A program made the translations under genes and the position numbers. From Thalassospira indica (GTDB lineage Bacteria; Pseudomonadota; Alphaproteobacteria; Rhodospirillales; Thalassospiraceae), in assembly GCF_003403095.1 (NCBI RefSeq), contig NZ_CP031555.1:1964001-2028000 (forward strand): a stretch of 64,000 nt of DNA. The letters are read 5' to 3'. This document shows positions 1-6,854 of the stretch, in pieces. The notes below the pieces were generated by a model that was given only the letters and a program-made list of their open reading frames with translations, was not told where the DNA came from and did not search any database. How positions within the stretch are numbered: the stretch's first letter is position 1; every line of letters starts with the position of its first letter.

Positions 1-541
1 GGTAAAACACGCTGATGCCGTGCAAGTCTTCCATCTTGCCGCTATAGGGCGCGAAATTGTAGGTCGTCTTGCCCGCTTCGACATCATCGGGGCGGAAGGA
101 GGCATCAAAATCATAATTGAAATCGCTGCCATGCGAGGACACCCACGGGAAATGCCAGTTCATCCGTTTCTTGAAGGGCAGGAATTCCGCCAGCGGGGCA
201 CGCGAGACCACTATCAGGGTCACGTCATGATGACGCAGATGCAGATTGGCGCCGTCAAAATGATCGGCAAGGAAGGAACAGCCGTCACAGCCTTCTTGCC
301 AGCCGGGGCCGAACATGAAGTGATAAACGATCATTTGACTGCGACCGTCAAACAGCTCGCCGAGCGACTTTTTGCCGGTGGGCGTGTCGAATTCATACTC
401 CTTGTCGACCTTGACCCAGGGCAAGGCACGGCGTTCTTCACACAGACGGTCCCACGCACGCATATGGTGTTTTTCACGTTTCAGGTGCGCCTTGCGGGCT
501 TCGAGCCATTCTGCGCGGGAGACGATTTGGGGACGGGTCAT
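1..541 (-). CDS. DUF899 family thioredoxin-like protein (C-terminus cut by window edge)
   Basis: The reading frame is open from an ATG at 541 to the window edge, giving about 180 N-terminal residues of a longer protein. The N-terminus (MTRPQIVSRAEWLEARKAHL) and the stretch around residues 78-97, with a C-D-G-C motif at 85-88 followed by a hydrophobic run, are typical of the DUF899 family, which has a thioredoxin-like fold. The catalytic activity of the family is not established. A GGAG-like ribosome site precedes the ATG. It lies 93 bases downstream of the drug exporter gene on the same strand and may be co-transcribed with it. Confidence 0.8.
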   Translation of the reverse strand, partial: MTRPQIVSRAEWLEARKAHLKREKHHMRAWDRLCEERRALPWVKVDKEYEFDTPTGKKSLGELFDGRSQMIVYHFMFGPGWQEGCDGCSFLADHFDGANLHLRHHDVTLIVVSRAPLAEFLPFKKRMNWHFPWVSSHGSDFNYDFDASFRPDDVEAGKTTYNFAPYSGKMEDLHGISVFY

Positions 542-634
542 ATCGGTTCTCCTTTTCCGTCGGGTTCGTCGGGGGGAATGTTTCCCGTGTGTCGGGCACC
601 GCCGAGATTGACGCAGTGCCCGTGCCTCGTGTTT

Positions 635-2284
635 TTAGTCGATGCGACCAGCCGCACAGGCCGCCGGTTGCAGGGCAGGGTCGATTTCCGTATCGCCATC
701 CGGGGTGTCATTGGAATCGGCGTCAGATCCTGCATCGGTCTCTGCCTTGGCATTGCGCAAGACGATAACGGTGCCAATCGCAGACAAAACCATCAGAAGC
801 GCACAGATGATTGAAATCACCTGCAAGCCGTCGGAGAAGGCTGTGCGGGCCTGTAACAAGACGTCACCGGCCAAGCCGGACCGGGCGTCAGCCAGCGCAT
901 GGACGGCACCACCCAGCGTACTGCGGAGCGCATCAATCGCCCCGGCTGTGAGATTGGCGGGGAGGTCGGTATCAAGCATGGCGTCGCGATAGATCGCGGT
1001 GCCGACACTGCCCAGAACGGCAATGCCAAGGGCCCCGCCCAGTTCGGCACTGGTTTCGGACATGGCGGCCGCCGACCCGGTCCGGTCTGTCGGGGCGGCG
1101 GTGACCACCATATCGGTACAGATCATCGCAACCGGCGTGATGCCGAGTGAAAAGATCGCCGCCCCGGTGGCAAGAATATAGAGACTGCCGGCTGAACCGG
1201 GAAAGGACAGCAGGCCAAAGCCAAACGCGGTCAGGACAAGGGCGCCCGTCATCACGGAGCCCGGGCGGAACCGGCCCAGCAATACCGGGGCCCCGAGGGA
1301 GCCGACAATACCCGAAACGGTGGCGGGCAGCATGGCCATGCCGGCCTGAATGGGCGTGAGGCCGATCACCAGTTGCAGGGACTGGGACAGGAACATGAAA
1401 TAGGCCATCCCGACAAAGATTACGGCCGTCTGAATGACAATCGGAACCGAAATCGTGCGTCGGTACAAAAGACCCAGATCAAGCAGGGGATCGTCAAGTT
1501 TGCGCTGACGGCGGATGAAAACCCATGTACCCAGAAGGCCAAGCATGATGGCGCTAAGTGCTTCACCACCAAAGCCATAGGCGGCCATAACCTTGACCCC
1601 GTAAATGATTGCCAATACAGATGTTAGTGAAAGTGCGGCACTTGGCAGGTCGATCCGCCCGAATTTTTCCGCCCTGTGTTCGGGCAAAAGGATCGGGGCT
1701 GCCAGCAACAGCAGTGCCATGACCGGCACATTGAGCAGGAAAACCGCCCCCCACCAGAAGTAACTCAGCACCACACCGCCAAGCAACGGCCCGGCCGCCG
1801 TGCCGACCATGAAGGTCGTCATCCATGCGGCAATGGCAAAGGAGCGTTCCTTTTCATTGTGAAACATGTTGCGGATCAGCGACAGGGTAGAGGGCATCAA
1901 GGTGGCCCCGGCAACACCGAGAACACCGCGGGCAAAGATCAGCATTTCCGATGTATTGGCAAAGGCCGCCAGAACCGATGCCGCCCCGAAACAGGCGCCA
2001 CCGATCATCAGCAGTTTGCGCCGCCCGATGCGGTCGCCCAGTGTGCCCATGGTGATCAGCGACCCGGCAATGAAAAAGCCATAGATATCGACAATCCAGA
2101 GCAACTGGTCGCTGGTCGGGTTGAGGCTTGCGGTCAGGTGCGGCACGGCAAGATGCAGGACGGTCATATCCATGGCGATCAAAAGGCAGGGTAGTGCCAG
2201 GACCAGAAGGCCGATCCATTCGCGGCGGGTGGCCTTGGTGTCGGTGCCTTGCGGGGCGGTGTCGCGGCGGGTTGGGGCGCTCAT
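635..2284 (-). CDS. MFS drug efflux transporter, DHA2 (14-helix) family, SmvA-like
   Basis: A 549-residue inner-membrane antiporter of the major facilitator superfamily, expected to export cationic drugs or dyes using the proton gradient. Residues 24-48 form helix 1 with the D-x-T-V-L-x-x-A-x-P motif of DHA2 proteins. Motif A (GDRIGRRK) is at 83-90, and about 14 hydrophobic segments follow, with an acidic tail of about 30 residues. The frame runs upstream to 2419, but the ATG at 2284 is preceded by GGAACAAGAC and begins the charged cytoplasmic N-terminus; the upstream part translates a dispersed repeat. Substrate is not determinable from sequence. Confidence 0.85.
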   Translation of the reverse strand: MSAPTRRDTAPQGTDTKATRREWIGLLVLALPCLLIAMDMTVLHLAVPHLTASLNPTSDQLLWIVDIYGFFIAGSLITMGTLGDRIGRRKLLMIGGACFGAASVLAAFANTSEMLIFARGVLGVAGATLMPSTLSLIRNMFHNEKERSFAIAAWMTTFMVGTAAGPLLGGVVLSYFWWGAVFLLNVPVMALLLLAAPILLPEHRAEKFGRIDLPSAALSLTSVLAIIYGVKVMAAYGFGGEALSAIMLGLLGTWVFIRRQRKLDDPLLDLGLLYRRTISVPIVIQTAVIFVGMAYFMFLSQSLQLVIGLTPIQAGMAMLPATVSGIVGSLGAPVLLGRFRPGSVMTGALVLTAFGFGLLSFPGSAGSLYILATGAAIFSLGITPVAMICTDMVVTAAPTDRTGSAAAMSETSAELGGALGIAVLGSVGTAIYRDAMLDTDLPANLTAGAIDALRSTLGGAVHALADARSGLAGDVLLQARTAFSDGLQVISIICALLMVLSAIGTVIVLRNAKAETDAGSDADSNDTPDGDTEIDPALQPAACAAGRID

Positions 2285-2363
2285 GTCTTGTTCCTGTTTT
2301 TCCTTGGCGGTGGTGTATGGTTGGCCGCCTTGAGTTTTGTTTTGTGTTGTTTTGCGGTGCTGT

Positions 2364-2442
2364 CTGGATGCCCGCCTGCGCGGGCATGACGGAAGCGGGA
2401 TGTTCTTTGTACTCGTCACGCTCGGGCAGGCGGGAGTCCGGA
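2364..2442. repeat. Paired inverted copies of a short GC-rich palindromic (REP/BIME-like) repeat
   Basis: The first copy contains a perfect 8-bp stem, ATGCCCGC (2368-2375) and GCGGGCAT (2380-2387), with a CTGC loop. A diverged second copy in opposite orientation covers about 2413-2442. The two units together could fold into one long hairpin. The first unit resembles the 'cgcaggcgggcat' repeat scattered in many proteobacterial genomes (from memory). It lies between the drug exporter start and the SRPBCC gene stop. Confidence 0.6.
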
Positions 2443-2504
2443 TGCTGCGGTTTTCATTATTCGCGGCAATGGTCGGACCTCAACCCCAATTGAGGTCAAG
2501 CGCT

Positions 2505-2981
2505 TTATGATACCTGGCTGCAAAAGGTTTCGAGCTTGTCGAGCGCGCTGCTCCAGCCGCTGTGATGGCCGTCGCGTGCTGCTTCATCGGCGAATTGTTC
2601 GTGATGCAGGACAAGGATGGTGGCCTTGCCGTCATCGTCGGGTGCAAGGGTCAGGGTGACGTGGGATTTGCGTTCGGGCATGGTGATCCATTGCCAGCTA
2701 AAGGACAGCTTCTGGTCAATGTCAACCGCGTCATAGGTGCCGCTGACATCATGTATCTCACCCTCCGGGCCGGGTTCCTTGAAGCGGATGCGAAACGTGC
2801 CGCCGACGCGGGCATCGACATTGGCATCGATCATCTCGCAATCCCCCGGTCCCCACCATTGCGCCAGTTTTTGCGGATCGGTCCAGGCGGCAAAGACCAT
2901 CGCGGGCGGGGCGGCAATGCGCCGCCGGATGGTCAGGCTTGGTTTTTCATCATACGGGGAGGTTTGCGGGTGCGGGTGCAT
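2505..2981 (-). CDS. SRPBCC (AHSA1-like) domain protein
   Basis: A 158-residue protein of the START/Bet v1-like SRPBCC superfamily, Activator-of-Hsp90-ATPase-1-like branch. Recognisable features are the start of the fold (IRRRIAAPPAMVFAAWTDP, about residues 18-36), the W-W-G-P turn soon after, the central G-G-x-F-R-I-R-F strand and a C-terminal helix with GWSSALDKLE. Members bind small hydrophobic ligands in a deep cavity; the ligand here is unknown. Its ATG overlaps the stop codon of the upstream ArsR gene in a TAATG, so the two are translationally coupled. The ArsR-AHSA1 pair is a very common bacterial arrangement. Confidence 0.85.
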   Translation of the reverse strand: MHPHPQTSPYDEKPSLTIRRRIAAPPAMVFAAWTDPQKLAQWWGPGDCEMIDANVDARVGGTFRIRFKEPGPEGEIHDVSGTYDAVDIDQKLSFSWQWITMPERKSHVTLTLAPDDDGKATILVLHHEQFADEAARDGHHSGWSSALDKLETFCSQVS

Positions 2982-3367
2982 TACTGGTCCTCCTGATCCT
3001 GCGGGGCGGCGGGATGTGTCGGTGTCTCGTTTTGTGCCGCGTTCTCGACAAAGGCGGCCAGCCGATCAAGCCGATCCGTCCAGAACCGTTCATAGCGCTT
3101 CAGCCATTCCATGGCGTGCGCCATCTTTTCAGGCTGAAGCCGAATGCGCACCGTGCGCCCGGTTTTTTGCCGGGCAATCAACCCGGCACCTGACAATACC
3201 TTGAGATGCTTCATCACCGCAGGCAATGACACATCAAACGGCTCTGCCAGTTCGCTGACCGAAAGCGCGTCTTCGTCTTGCTCCAGCCGGGCAAGGAGGG
3301 CGCGGCGCGTCGGATCGGCGAGGGCTGCAAAAATGTCGTTCAGGTCGGCTTCTTGATACTTAACCAT
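2981..3367 (-). CDS. ArsR family transcriptional repressor
   Basis: A 128-residue winged-helix regulator. The opening MVKYQEADLNDIFAALADPT and the recognition helix region VSLPAVMKHLKVLSGAGLI (residues 47-65) are classic ArsR family. No cysteine-rich metal site is visible, so it belongs to the group that pairs with AHSA1 proteins. The start at 3367 is chosen because the family normally begins about here; the frame extends 12 codons further upstream. No Shine-Dalgarno sequence precedes this ATG, and a promoter (TTGACT - 18 bases - ATACTT on the minus strand) ends almost at the ATG, suggesting a leaderless message. It is probably autoregulated through the palindrome on its start codon. Confidence 0.85.
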   Translation of the reverse strand: MVKYQEADLNDIFAALADPTRRALLARLEQDEDALSVSELAEPFDVSLPAVMKHLKVLSGAGLIARQKTGRTVRIRLQPEKMAHAMEWLKRYERFWTDRLDRLAAFVENAAQNETPTHPAAPQDQEDQ

Positions 3368-3379
3368 GTGGTTAAGTAT
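3356..3379. promoter_or_regulatory. Perfect palindromic operator centred on the arsR start codon
   Basis: Arms ATACTTAACC (3356-3365) and GGTTAAGTAT (3370-3379) are perfect 10-bp inverted repeats around a 4-base centre. The start codon of the ArsR gene (complement of 3365-3367) lies at the centre and the minus-strand -10 region (ATACTT) is the outer arm. A bound dimer would cover the -10 region, the transcription start and the start codon together. Confidence 0.75.
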
Positions 3380-3438
3380 TGAAGAAAAAATCCGGGAAGT
3401 CAATCATGGTTTGTTTGCGGCGGGATAAAAGCATACCG

Positions 3439-3462
3439 CTCCTGACAGGCTGGTGTCAGGAG
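3439..3462. repeat. Short perfect inverted repeat between arsR and higA
   Basis: CTCCTGACA (3439-3447) and TGTCAGGAG (3454-3462) form a 9-bp stem with a 6-base loop. It lies downstream of the HigA stop codon and upstream of the ArsR promoter. There is no adjacent T-run, so it is not a standard terminator. A role in RNA 3'-end stabilisation or as a protein site is possible. Confidence 0.4.
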
Positions 3463-3504
3463 TAGTGTTGGTCTTCGGAATTTCAGGCAGGCGGAAAGGG
3501 GATG

Positions 3505-3819
3505 TTATGCCGCTACCGGAGAGGTGACCGGGCGGGCGCGCTCAATCCGTTCGCGTCGGTCCGGGATGTTCAGGGCATCCCAAAGGTCGTTTCGCATCTG
3601 GGTGTTGATCCAGAATTCGGCACTGTTGCCAAAAACGCGGGCAAGGATCAGGGCGGTGTCGGCGGTAATCCGGCGACGATTGTTGCACAGTTCGTTCACA
3701 TGTTTGCGCTGAACCCCCATGGCCTCGGCTAGGGCGGTTTGCGTCAGGTCCATTGGTTCCATGAACTCGGTGACGAGCATTTCACCAACGCTGACGGGTT
3801 TTCTTGCTGTCATGATCAT
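3505..3819 (-). CDS. higA: HigA-type antitoxin (XRE family helix-turn-helix)
   Basis: A 104-residue addiction-module antidote. The segment VSVGEMLVTEFMEPMDLTQT (residues 9-28) and the helix-turn-helix ALAEAMGVQRKHVNELCNNR (29-48) match the HigA family. It neutralises the HigB toxin and represses the operon. The frame is open to 3882, but that part overlaps higB; the ATG at 3819 has a GAGG five bases upstream, overlapping the end of higB (toxin stop at 3827). Toxin-first gene order is typical of higBA. Confidence 0.85.
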   Translation of the reverse strand: MIMTARKPVSVGEMLVTEFMEPMDLTQTALAEAMGVQRKHVNELCNNRRRITADTALILARVFGNSAEFWINTQMRNDLWDALNIPDRRERIERARPVTSPVAA

Positions 3820-3826
3820 GGGGGCC

Positions 3827-4138
3827 TCATCGGTAACTGTGGTTGTCGAGATAAAGATCGGTTGCTTCGCCTTTGGCATCATTCCAGCGAAATATCAGCC
3901 GCCATTGGCGATTAATTCGGATGGAATGATAGCCGGTCAGTTTGCCCTGTAAGGCTTCGAAATGGTTGCTGGGTGGTATGCGTAAATCGTTGCTGCATGT
4001 GGCATCGTCAATCAACTGCAATTTCCGGAACAGTCGGGCATTGATGTCGGCGGGAATTTTCTTTCCTGCTTGGTCAAGTATGAAAAAGTCTTCAAGCCAC
4101 CTGTCGCGAAAAAATCCGATCACACGGCTACGCTCCAT
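3827..4138 (-). CDS. higB: HigB-type toxin (RelE/ParE superfamily mRNA interferase)
   Basis: A 103-residue toxin expected to cleave mRNA on the ribosome. The C-terminal half (YHSIRINRQWRLIFRW, then DLYLDNHSY) is the conserved core of the HigB/RelE-like fold, with the basic residues that contact RNA. Length is normal for the family (about 90-105). It is the first gene of a two-gene operon with higA. The promoter and an inverted repeat lie immediately upstream (4151-4179), consistent with autoregulation by the HigA-HigB complex. Confidence 0.85.
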   Translation of the reverse strand: MERSRVIGFFRDRWLEDFFILDQAGKKIPADINARLFRKLQLIDDATCSNDLRIPPSNHFEALQGKLTGYHSIRINRQWRLIFRWNDAKGEATDLYLDNHSYR

Positions 4139-4150
4139 CAGTTTTGAGCC

Positions 4151-4179
4151 ATTGTACCGCTCAGTGGTACAATAATCAA
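4151..4179 (-). promoter_or_regulatory. higBA promoter with embedded operator palindrome
   Basis: On the minus strand, -35 TTGATT (complement of 4174-4179), a 17-base spacer and -10 TACAAT (complement of 4151-4156). The spacer and -10 carry an inverted repeat, ATTGTACC (4151-4158) and GGTACAAT (4166-4173), with a 7-base centre. A bound antitoxin would block RNA polymerase directly. The predicted transcript starts just upstream of the higB ATG at 4138. Confidence 0.75.
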
Positions 4180-4251
4180 GTCAGTTATAGACTCATGTCA
4201 CTATTAAGCGATCTGTCCGGTTTTAGGCTGTTCCTATGAAGGAGAGCTAAA

Positions 4252-4440
4252 ATGAAGCAGATGGTATTTTTGCAAGGGTTACGGGGAGGTGAAGTTTCGG
4301 TCCCGTCCGCTTTTTCCGGTGGTCGGGCGATGAAGGGGGCCGGTTACGATGCCAAAGGCAAACGCCTCAGACCTCAACCTTCCCAGAACTATACGGATCG
4401 GCTGCGCCTTCGTCACTGTCTAAAAGGAGAAGTGGCGTGA
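4252..4440 (+). CDS. Small hypothetical protein (62 residues)
   Basis: Not recognised. An ATG at 4252 is preceded by AAGGAG with a seven-base spacer, a strong ribosome site, and the frame stays open for 62 codons. The product is basic and has no clear domain or membrane segment. It is divergent from higBA and convergent with the SLATT-like frame, whose stop lies only 8 bases away. The strong ribosome site is the only real support; it may be a spurious frame. Confidence 0.3.
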   Translation: MKQMVFLQGLRGGEVSVPSAFSGGRAMKGAGYDAKGKRLRPQPSQNYTDRLRLRHCLKGEVA

Positions 4441-4448
4441 GCAAGGGT

Positions 4449-4961
4449 CTATTCCCAATTCGTCGGCGGCAAATCCCTGACGTTTGCAAACCAGCGCTGC
4501 CAGAACCAGAGTTTGTGACGGTCCTTGATGTTACGTCGGTTACGTTCCTCATTGTCACAAATCGTCATGAGGACATTCAAGGTGCGACCTTCCATAGCAT
4601 CGGCTTCAAGTGCAGCGACATCGGCCTTGAAGTTATTCACCTGTTCCTCGGTCATGGCGTGGCCAATGCGGTAAAAACGTTCTTCGAGGGCCGCGTATTT
4701 GGTGCGTTGGTCTTGCCAAAACCTTGCCTTGTCAGGCCAGCGAAATGTCAGGCTGCAGAGGGAAGATACAACAACCAATGCGGCACCAATTTTAGAAGCG
4801 ATTGGGACGTTACCAAGAACATCGGCGACGACCGCAGATCCACCAATCAGGTTTAGGACTGTCGTTACATCGGACAGCCAAGCGTAATAGTGAGCACGTT
4901 TCGAACAGTAACGTACCGAAACATTAATGCCGTAGATCAGCTTGCCGCGCCGCTTTCTCAG
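4449..4961 (-). CDS. Possible SLATT-like two-helix membrane protein with no canonical start codon
   Basis: The frame encodes a basic segment (LRKRRGKLIYGINVSVRYC), two hydrophobic helices separated by a short turn, then a cytoplasmic helical tail. This layout resembles SLATT-type membrane effectors linked to phage-conflict systems; family assignment is tentative. The frame contains no ATG, GTG or TTG until inside the second helix. An ATG in frame at 5114 exists but lies in codons that look like the wrong frame of a 60-codon ORF. The CTG at 4961 overlaps that ORF's stop (CTGA). Either a CTG start, a -1 frameshift from the upstream ORF or a one-base mutation is needed. Confidence 0.4.
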   Translation of the reverse strand: MRKRRGKLIYGINVSVRYCSKRAHYYAWLSDVTTVLNLIGGSAVVADVLGNVPIASKIGAALVVVSSLCSLTFRWPDKARFWQDQRTKYAALEERFYRIGHAMTEEQVNNFKADVAALEADAMEGRTLNVLMTICDNEERNRRNIKDRHKLWFWQRWFANVRDLPPTNWE

Positions 4962-5140
4962 TCGTCCGGGTCCACATCCGGCTCCGGCAGAGTCGACTTC
5001 ACATCGTATCGTTTCCTCTCGATCGCCTGCTCCGAAAAGTTCTCCACTCCTTCCCTCAACGGGCTCTGGCGGGTTGCTGCTGTTCCCTCGTTCTGCGTCT
5101 TCGGGGCCGGGCATGGTTTGTCATCCTTTTTGTCTGACAT
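4958..5140 (-). CDS. Small hydrophilic protein upstream of the SLATT-like frame (60 residues)
   Basis: Begins at an ATG (5140) preceded by AAGGA with an eight-base spacer. The product is charged and probably disordered (many K, E, D, P; ends DVDPDD). Third codon positions are GC-rich, unlike the overlapping alternative frame, so this is the likelier coding frame here. Its stop overlaps the first possible codon of the SLATT-like frame by a -1 register. It may therefore be the N-terminal part of one protein split by a frameshift, or a separate small protein that is translationally coupled to it. No family recognised. Confidence 0.45.
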   Translation of the reverse strand: MSDKKDDKPCPAPKTQNEGTAATRQSPLREGVENFSEQAIERKRYDVKSTLPEPDVDPDD

Positions 5141-5630
5141 CTTTGTTTTCCTTTTCGGTGTTGTACAAAGCGGAGTGGGAGCGGACACACCCCTTCGCAA
5201 CACTTTTAGCAAGTTGTTTCATCAATCACCACGGGAAATTTCGTCTAAGACAACACCTTTTAGTTCCTTGTCTGATCAATTGCGGTCATAGGGATAAAGT
5301 GTTGGCTGCGTGAATGCCTCTAGCAACCCCCGCGCTGCCGCCACCTCTCAATTTGGTTCTTATGAGGCTCTGAATGGCTGAAATGTTTGACATTGACCGG
5401 ATCAACATTGGTGAACGTTTGCAGGCAGTTGATCCTCAAACTCTTTTCAAATTTCCATCAGTTCTATTTCTGTGTTGTCAGTCCAATGATGGGAGTACTC
5501 ACAGGGCAAACGGTAGAATTTGCGCTAAGGTAGTGTGTCTTTGAGCAGGGACGCCTTTAGGTGGTGTATTCTCTTGTGTTAGCCGACTTTGGAGCTCTAG
5601 ACTAAGATCGCAGTGTGAAAAGGGGAAGCT
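5141..5630. other. Intergenic region without recognised gene
   Basis: About 490 bases between the start of the small protein gene and the DUF3644-like gene. It is AT-richer than most of the window. I see no convincing reading frame, no tRNA and no strong hairpin with a T-run. It must hold divergent promoters for both neighbours, but none stands out clearly. Confidence 0.5.
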
Positions 5631-6827
5631 ATGGTTGAAAAGAAGAAGGAGGGGGCACTAACTCCTGATGAAAAACCTATCGTAAAAGCGCTACTAAGTC
5701 GTGGATGGAGAAACCAAGATATCCAGCATTTACTGAACCGAGAGAGAATTGCCACTGTTAACAGTGCCAGAATAACCGAAGTTAAGAAAGATGAGGCTAT
5801 TCGACCTGCTGAAGATGACGATGTTGAGTTCTTTATCGTAAAGAAGAACTCTTATGATCCTGTGACAGGTCTAAATTTTTATGATGACGAAAGATTGATT
5901 CGCTCCAGGGAAGCGATGATCTTGGCAGTCCAAAGTTTCAACAGCCCGGTCCTGAAATTCAAAACCGAGCAATTTGCAGTTCAGTCAAACATTGCTTGGA
6001 CCTATTTGCTGCATGAGTATTTTGAACGGAAGCTAGGTAACATTGTTGGGAGAGACGGACGGTCTTTGTTGCTTTCCCAAATGATTAAGCGTCGAGAATT
6101 TCCTCTGTCGCGAGGGATAGCTAACAACATCAGAGATATGATTGATGTTCGAGACAAAGTAGAGCACCAAATTTTGCGTCACGCGGATAAAAATTTCTTT
6201 CCTCTATTTCAAGCAAGCTGTTTGAACTTTGATAAGTCAATCTGTCAGCTTTTTGGCGAGAGGTTATCCTTGAAAAGTGAACTCTCCATCGCTCTTCAAT
6301 TCACTAAGTTGGATTTTACGCAAGCAGTAGAACTTCAGAAATTTGACATACCAGAGCACATTCAAACGCTGAATGCAGAATTGAATGACAGGCTTACAGA
6401 GGAGGAGCGAAGCGACTTAGATTACCGCTTCCGTGTTATCTACACTCTGGACCACACGTCAAAGAGCAAAGCACATTTCGAGTTTATCCAGCCGGGATCA
6501 GACGAAGGTAAACAAATACACAGTATTTTGGAAAAGCGGGTCATTGCAGATGATCAGTATCCATACAAACCTTCGCAGGCCGCAAACTTAATCGCTGAAA
6601 AATCTGGGCGAAAATTCACGTCCTATAACCACACTCAGGCTTGGCGACGCTACAAGGTTCGTCCTTTGTCAAATGCGAAGGACCGAGGGCAGACAGACAA
6701 GGATTTCTGTATATTCCATCGTTCACATGGCGATTACACGTACAATGATGCGTGGGTTAAATTCGTTGTTGAGCGAATCCAGTCAGACGAAGAGTACGCA
6801 GAGCTGACCTGCATGCGACTACGTTAA
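5631..6827 (+). CDS. DUF3644-like accessory protein
   Basis: A 398-residue soluble protein. Residues 10-60 resemble a small helix-turn-helix (DEKPIVKALLSRGWRNQDI and following). Residues 98-160 (AVQSFNSPVLKFKTEQFAVQ, then NIAWTYLLHEYF) match what I recall of the DUF3644 family, followed by a helix-rich region with a DVRDKVEH motif reminiscent of HEPN-like folds. A ribosome site AGGGGA precedes the ATG. The gene is clearly AT-richer than its neighbours and uses different codons, suggesting horizontal acquisition. It lies alone between an accessory patch and the convergent ABC-F gene. Function unknown; a defence role is only a guess. Confidence 0.6.
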   Translation: MVEKKKEGALTPDEKPIVKALLSRGWRNQDIQHLLNRERIATVNSARITEVKKDEAIRPAEDDDVEFFIVKKNSYDPVTGLNFYDDERLIRSREAMILAVQSFNSPVLKFKTEQFAVQSNIAWTYLLHEYFERKLGNIVGRDGRSLLLSQMIKRREFPLSRGIANNIRDMIDVRDKVEHQILRHADKNFFPLFQASCLNFDKSICQLFGERLSLKSELSIALQFTKLDFTQAVELQKFDIPEHIQTLNAELNDRLTEEERSDLDYRFRVIYTLDHTSKSKAHFEFIQPGSDEGKQIHSILEKRVIADDQYPYKPSQAANLIAEKSGRKFTSYNHTQAWRRYKVRPLSNAKDRGQTDKDFCIFHRSHGDYTYNDAWVKFVVERIQSDEEYAELTCMRLR

Positions 6828-6854
6828 AGCGTTGGGCCTTGCGGAAAAAGCAGA

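Noticed and set aside
20..814. Long plus-strand frame at the window start
   Set aside because: It is antisense to the DUF899 gene and the exporter gene, both with clear family matches; its product has no recognisable domain.
4437..4856. Plus-strand GTG frame with AAGGAG before it
   Set aside because: Antisense to the SLATT-like frame, no recognisable domain; the ribosome-site likeness is probably chance.
4449..5114. Full-length 221-residue version of the SLATT-like protein starting at 5114
   Set aside because: Its first 50 residues overlap the 60-codon ORF in another frame, with poor third-position composition; I prefer the short version and report the start problem instead.
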